Source: Deltaproteobacteria bacterium (GTDB lineage: Bacteria; Desulfobacterota; Desulfomonilia; UBA1062). Taken from it: a stretch of 9,161 bases of DNA. Position 1 is the stretch's first letter; each line of letters opens with the position of its first letter. The position numbers and the translations under genes were made by a program. The DNA lies in NCBI GenBank assembly GCA_016934135.1, contig JAFGTK010000212.1, positions 1 through 9,161 of the forward strand, read 5' to 3'. Below the pieces are notes generated by a model. It was given only the letters and a program-made list of their open reading frames with translations. It ran no database searches and had not been told where the DNA came from. Below are positions 1-6,588 of the stretch, piece after piece.

Positions 1-408
1 AAGTCTCAGGATTTTCCATATCGGAGAAATCTTTTGGGCAATGGGATTGTTGCGTTCTGAGATGATAAGCGGAATGCCGGTTCGAAAAAGAGCAATGATT
101 GCTTCACAATTTGTCATGTACGTGAAGCTGATAACAACGTCTGGTTTGAGCTTGCGGATTATCCTGTGAGGTGTTGTAATTTTCTGTATTCGCTGTTTTA
201 TCGTGTAAATGATTCCGCGGGTTGGACCCGTGAGATTCAGCCCGATACGATTAATGCCTGGATTGAGAGGAAAGAAGTCGTTTTCCTTTGCATCATGGGT
301 TATGAGGGTTATTGCATGACCCCTGGAGTGCCAGTAGTTTGCCATGCCCGACAGAATACGCTCGGCGCCTCCACCCTTTAATGTCCCTATTATAAAAACG
401 ATATTCAT
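1..408 (-). CDS. GT4-family glycosyltransferase, N-terminal part (3' end outside window)
   Basis: An open frame from the ATG at 408 to the left edge gives 136 residues with no stop. It begins MNIVFIIGTLKGGGAERILS, the standard opening of GT4 glycosyltransferases: first beta strand, then the G-G-A-E-R loop (residues 13-17) that contacts the donor. It continues with GMANYW, RGHAITLITHD and, further on, KPDVVISFTYMTN (about 94-106) and PLIISERNNP (about 118-127), matching the second and third strands of the N-terminal acceptor-binding half. About 230-260 residues, including the donor-binding half, are missing to the left. Probable role: another sugar transfer in the same glycan pathway. The ATG has no visible Shine-Dalgarno sequence. 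The preceding kinase gene stops 21 bases upstream, and no start codon occurs between that in-frame TAG and the ATG, so 408 is the earliest possible start. Confidence 0.93.
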   Translation of the reverse strand, partial: MNIVFIIGTLKGGGAERILSGMANYWHSRGHAITLITHDAKENDFFPLNPGINRIGLNLTGPTRGIIYTIKQRIQKITTPHRIIRKLKPDVVISFTYMTNCEAIIALFRTGIPLIISERNNPIAQKISPIWKILRL

Positions 409-429
409 ACGATCAGATGAGGAAAGAAG

Positions 430-1230
430 CTATACCTGCTCAGAGGTCATGGTGTTCGACCGGATAATCTGCTGCAGGCGATATGCAATATCTTCGGGTC
501 TGCCATTGTTGTCAATGCTGCTGATATGAAAGCCCTTTGTGGTTGCAAGGTCAATGATGCTGTTGATACATCTTTCGTATGTATCCAGATATGATTGAAT
601 CTCTCCCGGGTTTTTTCCGGCCAGGCGTTCGGGCATGCCCTTGGAACGGGCAACGATTCTCTGACGGCATGTTTCTGGGGCGGCCCGAAGATACAGTACA
701 ATGTCGGGTCTGGGGATGAGGTCTAGGAATGAGGAAAGGAAAGTCATGCTCGGCAATGATCTTTTTCCAGGTGAGACAAAAAGGGATACGGATTTTTGCA
801 GGAAACCCTCATCGAATAGTACCGGTATCTTTTCAGCTGTATGCTCTTGGATGAGGTGATATTGCGATGCGGTGAGAAAAAACCGCGACAAGACCAGTTC
901 TCTTTCATGAGGTTCATCAGTGAGAAAGTGATCACTTGAAAGGATTGCGGCAACCGTCCTGGCATTGGTGGAGAGGAATGCATTCTGCGCAGTATATCTC
1001 AGGGATGACCGGGTAAAGACCAGGGGGGCATACTTCAAAGCCAGTTTCTCCGGCAGCACGTTTAGAAAACATTTGAAGAAGATGCCGTCCACCTTCAGCT
1101 TCAGGCAGGAAAGCAGGGCCTGGTCCATTGAGAGACAGGGTATCTTCCGGCGATAAAACGATTCCACAAGCAGGGTGTGGATGGTACTTTTCCCCGAACC
1201 GGGGATCCCTATGAATTCGACGTGAACCAT
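430..1230 (-). CDS. P-loop kinase-like protein
   Basis: 266 residues. The start at 1230 is well supported: GGAG nine bases upstream, and a TAATG overlap with the preceding stop. Seen: a glycine-rich P-loop in FIGIPGSGKST (6-16) directly after the first beta strand, VLFDEGFL (137-144) as the strand with the substrate- or Mg-coordinating D-E pair, and DIVLYLRAAPETCRQRI (176-192) followed by RSKGMPERL (195-203), which looks like the arginine-rich LID of nucleoside-monophosphate, adenylylsulfate or thymidylate-type kinases. The acceptor is unknown; no family-specific signature for gluconate, APS or dTMP is evident. It follows the fused nucleotidyltransferase/kinase so tightly that the two proteins are probably made in equal amounts and may act together. 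The stop is TAG, followed in the same frame by seven sense codons and the ATG of the next glycosyltransferase. Confidence 0.85.
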   Translation of the reverse strand: MVHVEFIGIPGSGKSTIHTLLVESFYRRKIPCLSMDQALLSCLKLKVDGIFFKCFLNVLPEKLALKYAPLVFTRSSLRYTAQNAFLSTNARTVAAILSSDHFLTDEPHERELVLSRFFLTASQYHLIQEHTAEKIPVLFDEGFLQKSVSLFVSPGKRSLPSMTFLSSFLDLIPRPDIVLYLRAAPETCRQRIVARSKGMPERLAGKNPGEIQSYLDTYERCINSIIDLATTKGFHISSIDNNGRPEDIAYRLQQIIRSNTMTSEQV

Positions 1231-2681
1231 TACAGTAATCTCCAGATTTCTCTTTTAAGGTCCTTGAGAACATCTTCGTAGGGGCGATTTACGTTGATGG
1301 GCATGATGCATTCCGAGGGTTTGAGTGCGTTGACAGCTTCGACCTTTTTGATATGCTGTTGTTCATCCAGGTTGTCTTTTCGCTTTCGCAGTGCAGGAAA
1401 ATCTGCCTGCAGCGCAAAGATTCTGTCCGGCAGGCCGATCTGGTCATAGGTGCTTTTCTCCAGGTTCACGGCAAAGGGCATGTAGATTGCCTGCGATTGA
1501 AGTCGCGGTCCGTCCATGGGATGATCCATGGATTTAAACAGGGCCAGAGGGTATCTGTCGGTGATGACGATACTGCCACTGGATGCCAGTTTGCGGGATT
1601 TTTTGAAAAGAGCAAGTCGTCCCCTGGCAATGAATATCCATTGTCCGGCATCGGTATAGCGCATGATGTATCGCAGGTTTTTTTTCACCTGTTTCCCGGG
1701 AAGATATTTTTCCGCAATGCCGAGAACACGATTTACGGTTTGTACACAGGAGGTTACCATGCTCTCCGGGATTCCAAAATACACCGTGCGAACAGAGAGC
1801 TTCCATGAAAGCCAGGATTGGAGATCTCGTACAAGTGTGGATTTCCCGGAACCATCCGCCCCGACAAGGGCGATGATTCTGCCTGTTTCCGGCAGCACCT
1901 TCTTGTTTTTCAGTGCAGGCATGAGGGGTAGGGTCCTCAGTTTGATGAAGGCCTTTATTGCAGAATAATGAACCGGTGAAATTCTTTTAAACGGCCGAAG
2001 TCTTTCAAAGATGTGTTGTCTGAGATACAGGATGTCGTGAGAACTTATCGTGGATTGTGAAAGTTTTTCCAGATAGTCCATAAAGAGCTGTTCGGAAACG
2101 GGCAGGTTCAGTTCTCGAAGCACATTGCGGAATATCTCCGGAGAGGTTTTCTTGACAAGAAACACAAGTTCTTCCCATATCCCGGTGGTATAGGGGGGTC
2201 GTGCCGGGCGCAGATATTTTTTCAGCTGATTGAGTGCAATTTCGTATACTTCCGATTTCATGTGCACGCGGATGATTGCAAGCAGCAGTTCAACCTCGGG
2301 CTGTACAACAGGCATGGTATCAACGAAGACACGGGTTTTTAGGATGTATTCTTCTATTCGGAGATGGTGGCCTTTGAGGTGCTTTTCACCTAATACGAGG
2401 TTGTAGTGTACGTGGAGATGAATGAGTGCAGTGGTTGATCGGTCAAAACCGATATAATCTTCCACACCGGGGTAGCGTTTCCATTTAGGGGAGAGTATCC
2501 TCTTGAAGTCAAATTTGCCCAGGGCCTCATCAAAGGATTGTTTATCGTTTTGATGAATAAGCAGATCCAGGTCGGTTTTTCCATTCAGTCCTTCGGACAG
2601 GCGAATAGTGCTTTTCCAGTGACAGTAGCGCACTTGGTTCGTATTCAGGTAAGTGAAGAATTCTCTGCAGATATCCATCAT
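1230..2681 (-). CDS. Two-domain protein: nucleotidyltransferase-like N-terminus fused to thymidylate-kinase-like P-loop C-terminus
   Basis: 483 residues from the first ATG of a tandem pair at 2681; an in-frame TTG at 2702 would add seven residues, but AAAAG lies just before the ATG. N-terminal domain (about 1-140): HWKS (21-24) and GKTDLDLLI (34-42), a D-x-D pair like that of polymerase-beta-type nucleotidyltransferases, then a histidine-rich stretch LIHLHVHYNLVLGE (86-99). The middle region (about 140-260) is helical and featureless. C-terminal domain (about 266-483): IALVGADGSGKST with Walker A GADGSGKST (274-282) and TDRYPL (374-379), the D-R-Y element of thymidylate-kinase-like enzymes. 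Proteins of this fused type recur in polysaccharide loci and are often labelled thymidylate kinase, yet the context makes a housekeeping dTMP kinase unlikely. I infer phosphorylation or nucleotide-dependent modification of a sugar, lipid or glycan. Its TAA shares one base with the ATG of the next kinase gene. Confidence 0.88.
   Translation of the reverse strand: MMDICREFFTYLNTNQVRYCHWKSTIRLSEGLNGKTDLDLLIHQNDKQSFDEALGKFDFKRILSPKWKRYPGVEDYIGFDRSTTALIHLHVHYNLVLGEKHLKGHHLRIEEYILKTRVFVDTMPVVQPEVELLLAIIRVHMKSEVYEIALNQLKKYLRPARPPYTTGIWEELVFLVKKTSPEIFRNVLRELNLPVSEQLFMDYLEKLSQSTISSHDILYLRQHIFERLRPFKRISPVHYSAIKAFIKLRTLPLMPALKNKKVLPETGRIIALVGADGSGKSTLVRDLQSWLSWKLSVRTVYFGIPESMVTSCVQTVNRVLGIAEKYLPGKQVKKNLRYIMRYTDAGQWIFIARGRLALFKKSRKLASSGSIVITDRYPLALFKSMDHPMDGPRLQSQAIYMPFAVNLEKSTYDQIGLPDRIFALQADFPALRKRKDNLDEQQHIKKVEAVNALKPSECIMPINVNRPYEDVLKDLKREIWRLL
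1240..1243 (-). promoter_or_regulatory. Shine-Dalgarno GGAG of the P-loop kinase gene
   Basis: GGAG on the minus strand lies nine bases before the ATG at 1230, within the last codons of the upstream fused protein. Together with the TAATG stop/start overlap it indicates translational coupling. Confidence 0.5.
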
Positions 2682-2744
2682 GATCTTTTCAAAACAGGAC
2701 AATGCCCGGTGATGTTTTTAAAAAAAGCAAACGGTCATATTACC

Positions 2745-3938
2745 CTAGTACTCTTTGTGCAGGCCCTTTTGCCATGCCCGGTATCTTTTCTCATAAGCGA
2801 CCTTGCAGGAAAGATTCTCTACCGCATATGCATGGGCCTTTTCCCGGAAAGATGCCCGCTGCTCTGCAGAGAGGTCAAGCCATTGGCAGACAGCATAAAA
2901 GAGTTGGTCGGTATCTTCGCTGGGCACCCACATGCCGAGCTTTTCCCGAATGAGATCTTCATTGGTGTTTCTTGCACATATGACCGGGACGCCACATGCT
3001 ATATATTGTCTGATCTTCTGGGAAGAATTTCCGATGAGATCGATCCTCTGCGTTGTGTCTAAAGCTACGCCCACGTCAAAGCAGTTCAAATATGGATTCA
3101 GTTCGGCATAATCCATGGTGCCGGTAAATCGAATGCGCTCCGATAGCCCGAACTCCCGGGCTTTCTTTTTCAGGGCATCCAGTTCTTCGTCTTCTCCGAT
3201 GATAACGATTCCGGTATGGGGGTAACGCGCAAAAAGGCGAGGAGAAATTTCAACGAGTTGTCGTGCTCCCCGTTCGCTCGGTCTTCCTCCGCAGTAGCCA
3301 ACGATCCTGTCAAATTCGTCCAGCCCGCAGGTTTTTTTGCATTCTTGCTTGGCCAATAGATGGAACCGTTGGGTATTTACTGCGTTGTCAACTACTTCTA
3401 TGTTCTCAATGCCGAATTCGGATCTGTATAATTTCTCCAGTTGTGGTGTGCAGACGTCAATGGACAGTGAATTCTCGAGTATCTTATCGAACAGGGAGAG
3501 ACGTACTCGGTCCGGAAAGGTCTTTTTTCTCCTGGTTGTGAGCCTGTCGTATTTTTGCATATTTCCGAGTGTTTTAATGCTGTATGGTTTCCCGAGGAGA
3601 CTTAAAATCACAGGAATGAGGATCCCTGTCCTGCTCAGGCGAAGAATAAACAGATCGTAGTCATTTTTCAGGGTAAGTTTGATAATTAAAGCGAGTAGTC
3701 TGATATTCGCAAGGAGTTTATTCAGAGAAGAAAAGCCGGTTATGGGAAGGGATGCTTCAAAGAAATGGGCATCCGGCAAGGTTAAATCCAGCTTGAGTGT
3801 TGGAGTCAAGATGATACAGGAAGCGCAGTCACCTCGTATGGAAGATTCTTCTTTGAGTGTCATGAGAAATTCTCTTTCGTTGACCCCTGGACCATTGGGT
3901 AGAGAGATGTCGACATGGGAAATGTAGCAGATCTTCAT
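2745..3938 (-). CDS. GT4-family glycosyltransferase
   Basis: 397 residues from the ATG at 3938. A TTG four codons upstream (3950), one base after the preceding stop, is a possible alternative start, but MKICYISHVD is the normal beginning of a GT-B Rossmann fold and leaves no odd extension. Seen: a glycine-containing N-terminal loop (NGPGVNEREF, 15-24), the inter-domain VDNAVNTQRF (183-192) that corresponds to the usual N-G-V-D-x-x-x-F of GT4 enzymes, a C-terminal sugar-nucleotide half starting RIVGYCGGRPSERG (211-224), IVIIGED (244-250), and SSQKIRQYIACGVPVI (305-320). In the last motif Ser and Lys stand where E-x7-E is usual, as in several polysaccharide GT4 subgroups. Probable role: addition of one sugar in glycan assembly at the cytoplasmic membrane; linkage and donor unknown. 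The Shine-Dalgarno signal is weak, so coupling to the upstream gene is likely. Confidence 0.92.
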   Translation of the reverse strand: MKICYISHVDISLPNGPGVNEREFLMTLKEESSIRGDCASCIILTPTLKLDLTLPDAHFFEASLPITGFSSLNKLLANIRLLALIIKLTLKNDYDLFILRLSRTGILIPVILSLLGKPYSIKTLGNMQKYDRLTTRRKKTFPDRVRLSLFDKILENSLSIDVCTPQLEKLYRSEFGIENIEVVDNAVNTQRFHLLAKQECKKTCGLDEFDRIVGYCGGRPSERGARQLVEISPRLFARYPHTGIVIIGEDEELDALKKKAREFGLSERIRFTGTMDYAELNPYLNCFDVGVALDTTQRIDLIGNSSQKIRQYIACGVPVICARNTNEDLIREKLGMWVPSEDTDQLFYAVCQWLDLSAEQRASFREKAHAYAVENLSCKVAYEKRYRAWQKGLHKEY

Positions 3939-3951
3939 CGGTATGAGCAAC

Positions 3952-5199
3952 TCACAGGAGTTTCTGGTAGATGTTTAAAACTTTTTTCATCTCGGTTTCT
4001 GCATTGAGAGTTTGAGAAGCCCTGCTTGAACCTTCTTTCATTGATCGCCATTCATCAGGGGTTGTTCGGTTAAGAATATCAGCAATATCACGAGGGGAAA
4101 ATGTTGGTCCGACTACCCCCATGTCCTTTGATCGTACCATGCTGGCCATGGATGGAGATGGGCCGATACAGATTGCCAGTCTTGCATTGATGAAATCGAA
4201 GAATTTATTGGGGAGTGCAACGAGTTGGTTGTAATTTGATGGCGGAAGGATATAAAATCCTATATCGAACTTTGATAGATACCCTACAATCTCCTCGGGA
4301 GGAAGTGGTTTATGAAAGGTTACACGGCCTGGTGCAATAACGTCGGCCAGTCTTTTCAGTTCCTTGAGATAATCATTTTCCAGCAGCATGAAGTGAAGGC
4401 TGTACCGTTGTTCACATAGAGCAATTGTCTCGATCATGATTTTCGGACTTCTTCTCTCACTAGCCACACCGTGGTGGATAAGTTTGATATCATGAGGATC
4501 AATCCTGTTCGGCGGGAGCTCTGTTCTCTCCGGTGCATTCAAGACTACAACAGGGTTCAGATGAAACTTTTTTTTGTACTTCTGGGCTATCAGGTCTGCC
4601 ACCGTTGTGGATGCATCGACCTGCGGAGCATATTTTCTGATAATATAAGAGATCATCCGTGCATCAAACATTCGGAAATTTCTGTCTCCATATTGTTCAG
4701 GTGCATATTCGTGGAGATCGAGAACCAGCCGTCCATTATTCGATCGCGCTGCCTGGGCGGCTACCGGAAGCGCTTTCCAGTCATTGGCATGATATACTGC
4801 ACAAGCGCTATTAATGGCATATTCAAGGGCTGTTGTGTGTGGTTTCCAGCGTTTAAATCTATAGGAGAGTTCATACGCTCGGGGAATAACAAATCCAAGA
4901 AACGGTGCGGCCTTGTAGAGGATGTTCTTCCCTTTGTTTTTGATACGCAGTGTGATCTTCAGATTGTCATAATCGCGGTTTCTCCATGCTTGGACCAGCC
5001 TAGGTGGGGAAGGGGAAGAATCTTTAGTGAGTTCTATCCACCTGATATTCGGATTGTCTGCATATGAAGGATGCGGCGGACCGTATCCGATTACGGTTAA
5101 CGGATAATGCGGACTCAGGTATTGTATCTGCCTGAGAACACGGGCATCGCGAGCAATAGGAGAAAATGAGATGATGCAAATGGATTTCTTGTTGATCAT
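3952..5199 (-). CDS. GT4-like glycosyltransferase, divergent
   Basis: 415 residues, normal length for a GT-B glycosyltransferase. The N-terminal Rossmann half starts SICIISFSPIARDARVLRQIQYL (read as ICIISFSP then DARVLRQ, residues 7-24), the D-x-R-V opening typical of capsule and exopolysaccharide GT4-like enzymes. DLHEY at 161-165 is a common linker-side motif of the same group. The C-terminal half shows LIHHG (240-244), the GYLSKFDIGFYIL strand (306-318) and the donor-site segment LPNKFFDFINARLAI (329-343). In that segment the canonical E-x7-E is degenerate: an aspartate and phenylalanines stand where family members often have glutamate. Probable role: transfer of a sugar to the growing lipid-linked glycan at the cytoplasmic membrane face; donor unknown. 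The ATG at 5199 has GGTGA six bases upstream. It starts 19 bases after the acyltransferase stop, and its own TGA is 13 bases before the most likely start of the next glycosyltransferase. Confidence 0.9.
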   Translation of the reverse strand: MINKKSICIISFSPIARDARVLRQIQYLSPHYPLTVIGYGPPHPSYADNPNIRWIELTKDSSPSPPRLVQAWRNRDYDNLKITLRIKNKGKNILYKAAPFLGFVIPRAYELSYRFKRWKPHTTALEYAINSACAVYHANDWKALPVAAQAARSNNGRLVLDLHEYAPEQYGDRNFRMFDARMISYIIRKYAPQVDASTTVADLIAQKYKKKFHLNPVVVLNAPERTELPPNRIDPHDIKLIHHGVASERRSPKIMIETIALCEQRYSLHFMLLENDYLKELKRLADVIAPGRVTFHKPLPPEEIVGYLSKFDIGFYILPPSNYNQLVALPNKFFDFINARLAICIGPSPSMASMVRSKDMGVVGPTFSPRDIADILNRTTPDEWRSMKEGSSRASQTLNAETEMKKVLNIYQKLL

Positions 5200-5205
5200 A
5201 TCAGT

Positions 5206-5210
5206 TCACC
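5206..5210 (-). promoter_or_regulatory. Shine-Dalgarno GGTGA of the glycosyltransferase at 5199
   Basis: GGTGA on the minus strand stands six bases before the ATG at 5199, the same motif and spacing as for the acyltransferase gene. It favours 5199 over the earlier ATG that overlaps the acyltransferase TAA. Confidence 0.65.
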
Positions 5211-5218
5211 GGCAGGCA

Positions 5219-5644
5219 TTATCGCCTCGTCCCGATTTTTTTTACCGGTATGCCGGCATATATCCCGTATTCCTCAAGCTTGCAATGTCTTGTAACTAGA
5301 GAACATGCACCGATGACACAGCCATCCGGAATGATCGAGCCTCTCAGAACTGTTACTCGAGCACCTATCCAGACGCCGGTTCCTATGGAGACTGAAGATT
5401 TAATGTGACCCTGTCCCCTCACGGGACCTGTCTCAGGGTATGTATGATCTCCGGTATTGATTACTATGTATGGACCTATAATGGTATCTTCTCCGATATG
5501 AATCGGGGCATCCGGGTAAGCAGTCAGATGACCGAAGGTATTGATTGTCGATCCCTTGCCGATGTGGATGTGTTCTTTGTTGAAATAGTAAATTCCACCA
5601 TCGAGAATATACTTAGGTTTCTTTTTCTTTTTGAAGAAGCTCAT
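5219..5644 (-). CDS. Hexapeptide-repeat O-acyltransferase (left-handed beta-helix)
   Basis: 141 residues, short but complete for the small LbH acyltransferases seen in surface-polysaccharide loci (relatives of WbbJ/MaA/NodL types). Imperfect hexapeptide turns run from about residue 24 to 118, for example IHIGKGS, IHIGEDTIIGPYI and VSIGTGVWIGARVTVL. The NTGDHTY segment carries H67, which matches the catalytic histidine position of acetyltransferases of this fold. The C-terminal YGIYAGIPVKKIG (126-138) is the usual G-x-P-A/V-K closing element. Expected reaction: acetyl transfer from acetyl-CoA to a sugar hydroxyl, as a trimer in the cytoplasm; the exact acceptor is unknown. The N-terminus is strikingly basic (five consecutive lysines, residues 5-9), which might favour membrane-surface binding; that is inference. 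The start at 5644 is supported by GGTGA six bases upstream, inside the end of the preceding gene. Confidence 0.93.
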   Translation of the reverse strand: MSFFKKKKKPKYILDGGIYYFNKEHIHIGKGSTINTFGHLTAYPDAPIHIGEDTIIGPYIVINTGDHTYPETGPVRGQGHIKSSVSIGTGVWIGARVTVLRGSIIPDGCVIGACSLVTRHCKLEEYGIYAGIPVKKIGTRR

Positions 5645-6530
5645 ACCCTTTCACCAGAGCCCATGCAGTAATTGCACGGACCCTAAAGTTTTTGTGCCAT
5701 AATCCCCTGGTCCCCATCATGGCTTTCAGGGCGCTTTGTGAGAGACCATCATCCAATCCTAATGAGGAAATATACAACATCGGTATGCCCCATCCGATGC
5801 TTCCGGGCTGCAGGTATTCATTGTTGAGTTTCTGTAATTGGGGTAATGCCTTATCAATGATATCAGAGGTCATAATCTGAGTAGTAATCTGAACCTGTCT
5901 GAGGTGATATACCATCATTGCAAGATGGTAAGAATCTTCCATGCCGCATAGTTTTCCGGATGAGAATATCTCGTAGCGCCAATTTCCGTCGAGTTGTCTT
6001 GATCGCAGAAGATCGATCAATGATGCTGCTTTGTCTGTACGGCCCGTAAGGGCGTACAATAAAGCACAGGCACTCGTCACGTTCGGTACGATATAATCTA
6101 TCTCATGCGTGCAGTAGCGTATCATACCATTTTGATAGGCACCTATCTCCTCAACGAGATGAACAAGTTCCTGAAATTTTGCATACTCACCTCTTAAATG
6201 GAGAAATTCCACACAGGGCCAGATGGTGTACACATACATGCTTGTGTTGGGTACAGTGATATCTGTTGCTTTTATTCTTTGCTCGGCATTCAACGTATAG
6301 TTTCTTTCGTTTATGGCATCTCTGCAGTAGGTTGCATCCAGTCCCAGCGCATATTGTGCATATCCTAAAAATGCAAATCCGTCGGCGCTGGCCGATTCAA
6401 AATATTCATGCGCGTATGGATAGGGAATATCAGAAACCATGTTTTTTAAATGCATATGGGAGAATCTCCCCGTATCTTTGAATAAAAGAACATGATTTTT
6501 GAGAACCTTATAATAATCGGTGATACGCAT
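5613..6530 (-). CDS. Unrecognised helical protein with QW-like repeats (predicted alpha/alpha toroid)
   Basis: 305 residues, no signal peptide and no membrane segment, so probably cytoplasmic. I do not recognise the family with certainty. Seen: two related blocks, one with YQNGMIRY (132-139) followed by D145 and a helix ending ALLYALTG (156-163), the other with RQLDGNWRY (178-186) followed by ED (198-199) and the helix YHLAMMVYHL (201-210). A Q-x-x-D-G-x-W element between amphipathic helices resembles the QW repeats of terpene-cyclase or prenyltransferase-type alpha/alpha toroids; similar helical barrels occur in glycan lyases, epimerases and glycosidases. From its position between the exporter and an acyltransferase I infer a job in glycan trimming, epimerisation or modification, with low certainty. 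The ATG start at 6530 has an AT-rich leader without a clear Shine-Dalgarno sequence. Its 3' end overlaps the acyltransferase start by 32 bases, so the two are probably translationally coupled. The reading frame is intact. Confidence 0.8.
   Translation of the reverse strand: MRITDYYKVLKNHVLLFKDTGRFSHMHLKNMVSDIPYPYAHEYFESASADGFAFLGYAQYALGLDATYCRDAINERNYTLNAEQRIKATDITVPNTSMYVYTIWPCVEFLHLRGEYAKFQELVHLVEEIGAYQNGMIRYCTHEIDYIVPNVTSACALLYALTGRTDKAASLIDLLRSRQLDGNWRYEIFSSGKLCGMEDSYHLAMMVYHLRQVQITTQIMTSDIIDKALPQLQKLNNEYLQPGSIGWGIPMLYISSLGLDDGLSQSALKAMMGTRGLWHKNFRVRAITAWALVKGYELLQKEKET
5651..5655 (-). promoter_or_regulatory. Shine-Dalgarno GGTGA of the acyltransferase gene
   Basis: GGTGA on the minus strand ends six bases before the ATG at 5644 and lies within the coding end of the upstream helical-protein gene. 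It is complementary to the usual 16S rRNA 3' tail and decides the overlapping start. Confidence 0.65.
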
Positions 6531-6588
6531 AAATTAATAGGTTGTTGTTTGTACGGATTCCTTTGCGTGAAAGATTTCTGATGTGTAG

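Noticed and set aside
166..381. Plus-strand 71-codon frame at the left end.
   Set aside because: It is antisense to the glycosyltransferase fragment at 408-1, whose GGGAER opening is diagnostic.
1514..1531. Two CCATGG palindromes six bases apart.
   Set aside because: They lie inside the fused kinase gene and are explained by the coded repeat M-D-H-P-M-D-G; no further copies or wider symmetry.
1353..1808. 151-codon plus-strand open frame and other long plus-strand frames (for example 2538-3062 and 4471-5067).
   Set aside because: They are antisense to genes with clear protein-family motifs, and their translations show no recognisable domain or sensible composition.
2715..2726. T7A5 run (minus strand) in the gap before the fused kinase gene, as a terminator.
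   Set aside because: No GC-rich stem precedes it, and genes continue in the same direction directly after it. A poly-T archaeal terminator cannot be excluded but has no other support.
5613..5644. Programmed frameshift fusing the helical protein to the acyltransferase at the A-rich overlap.
   Set aside because: The acyltransferase lies in the +1 frame, the A-rich run is not a -1 slippery heptamer in the right register, and the acyltransferase has its own Shine-Dalgarno site.
6531..6588. 58-base intergenic gap as a promoter or terminator between the ABC transporter and the helical-protein gene.
   Set aside because: The only hairpin I find (CTTT/AAAG around a 5-base loop) is too weak, there is no T-run after it, and a TATTAAT box has no -35 partner at normal spacing.
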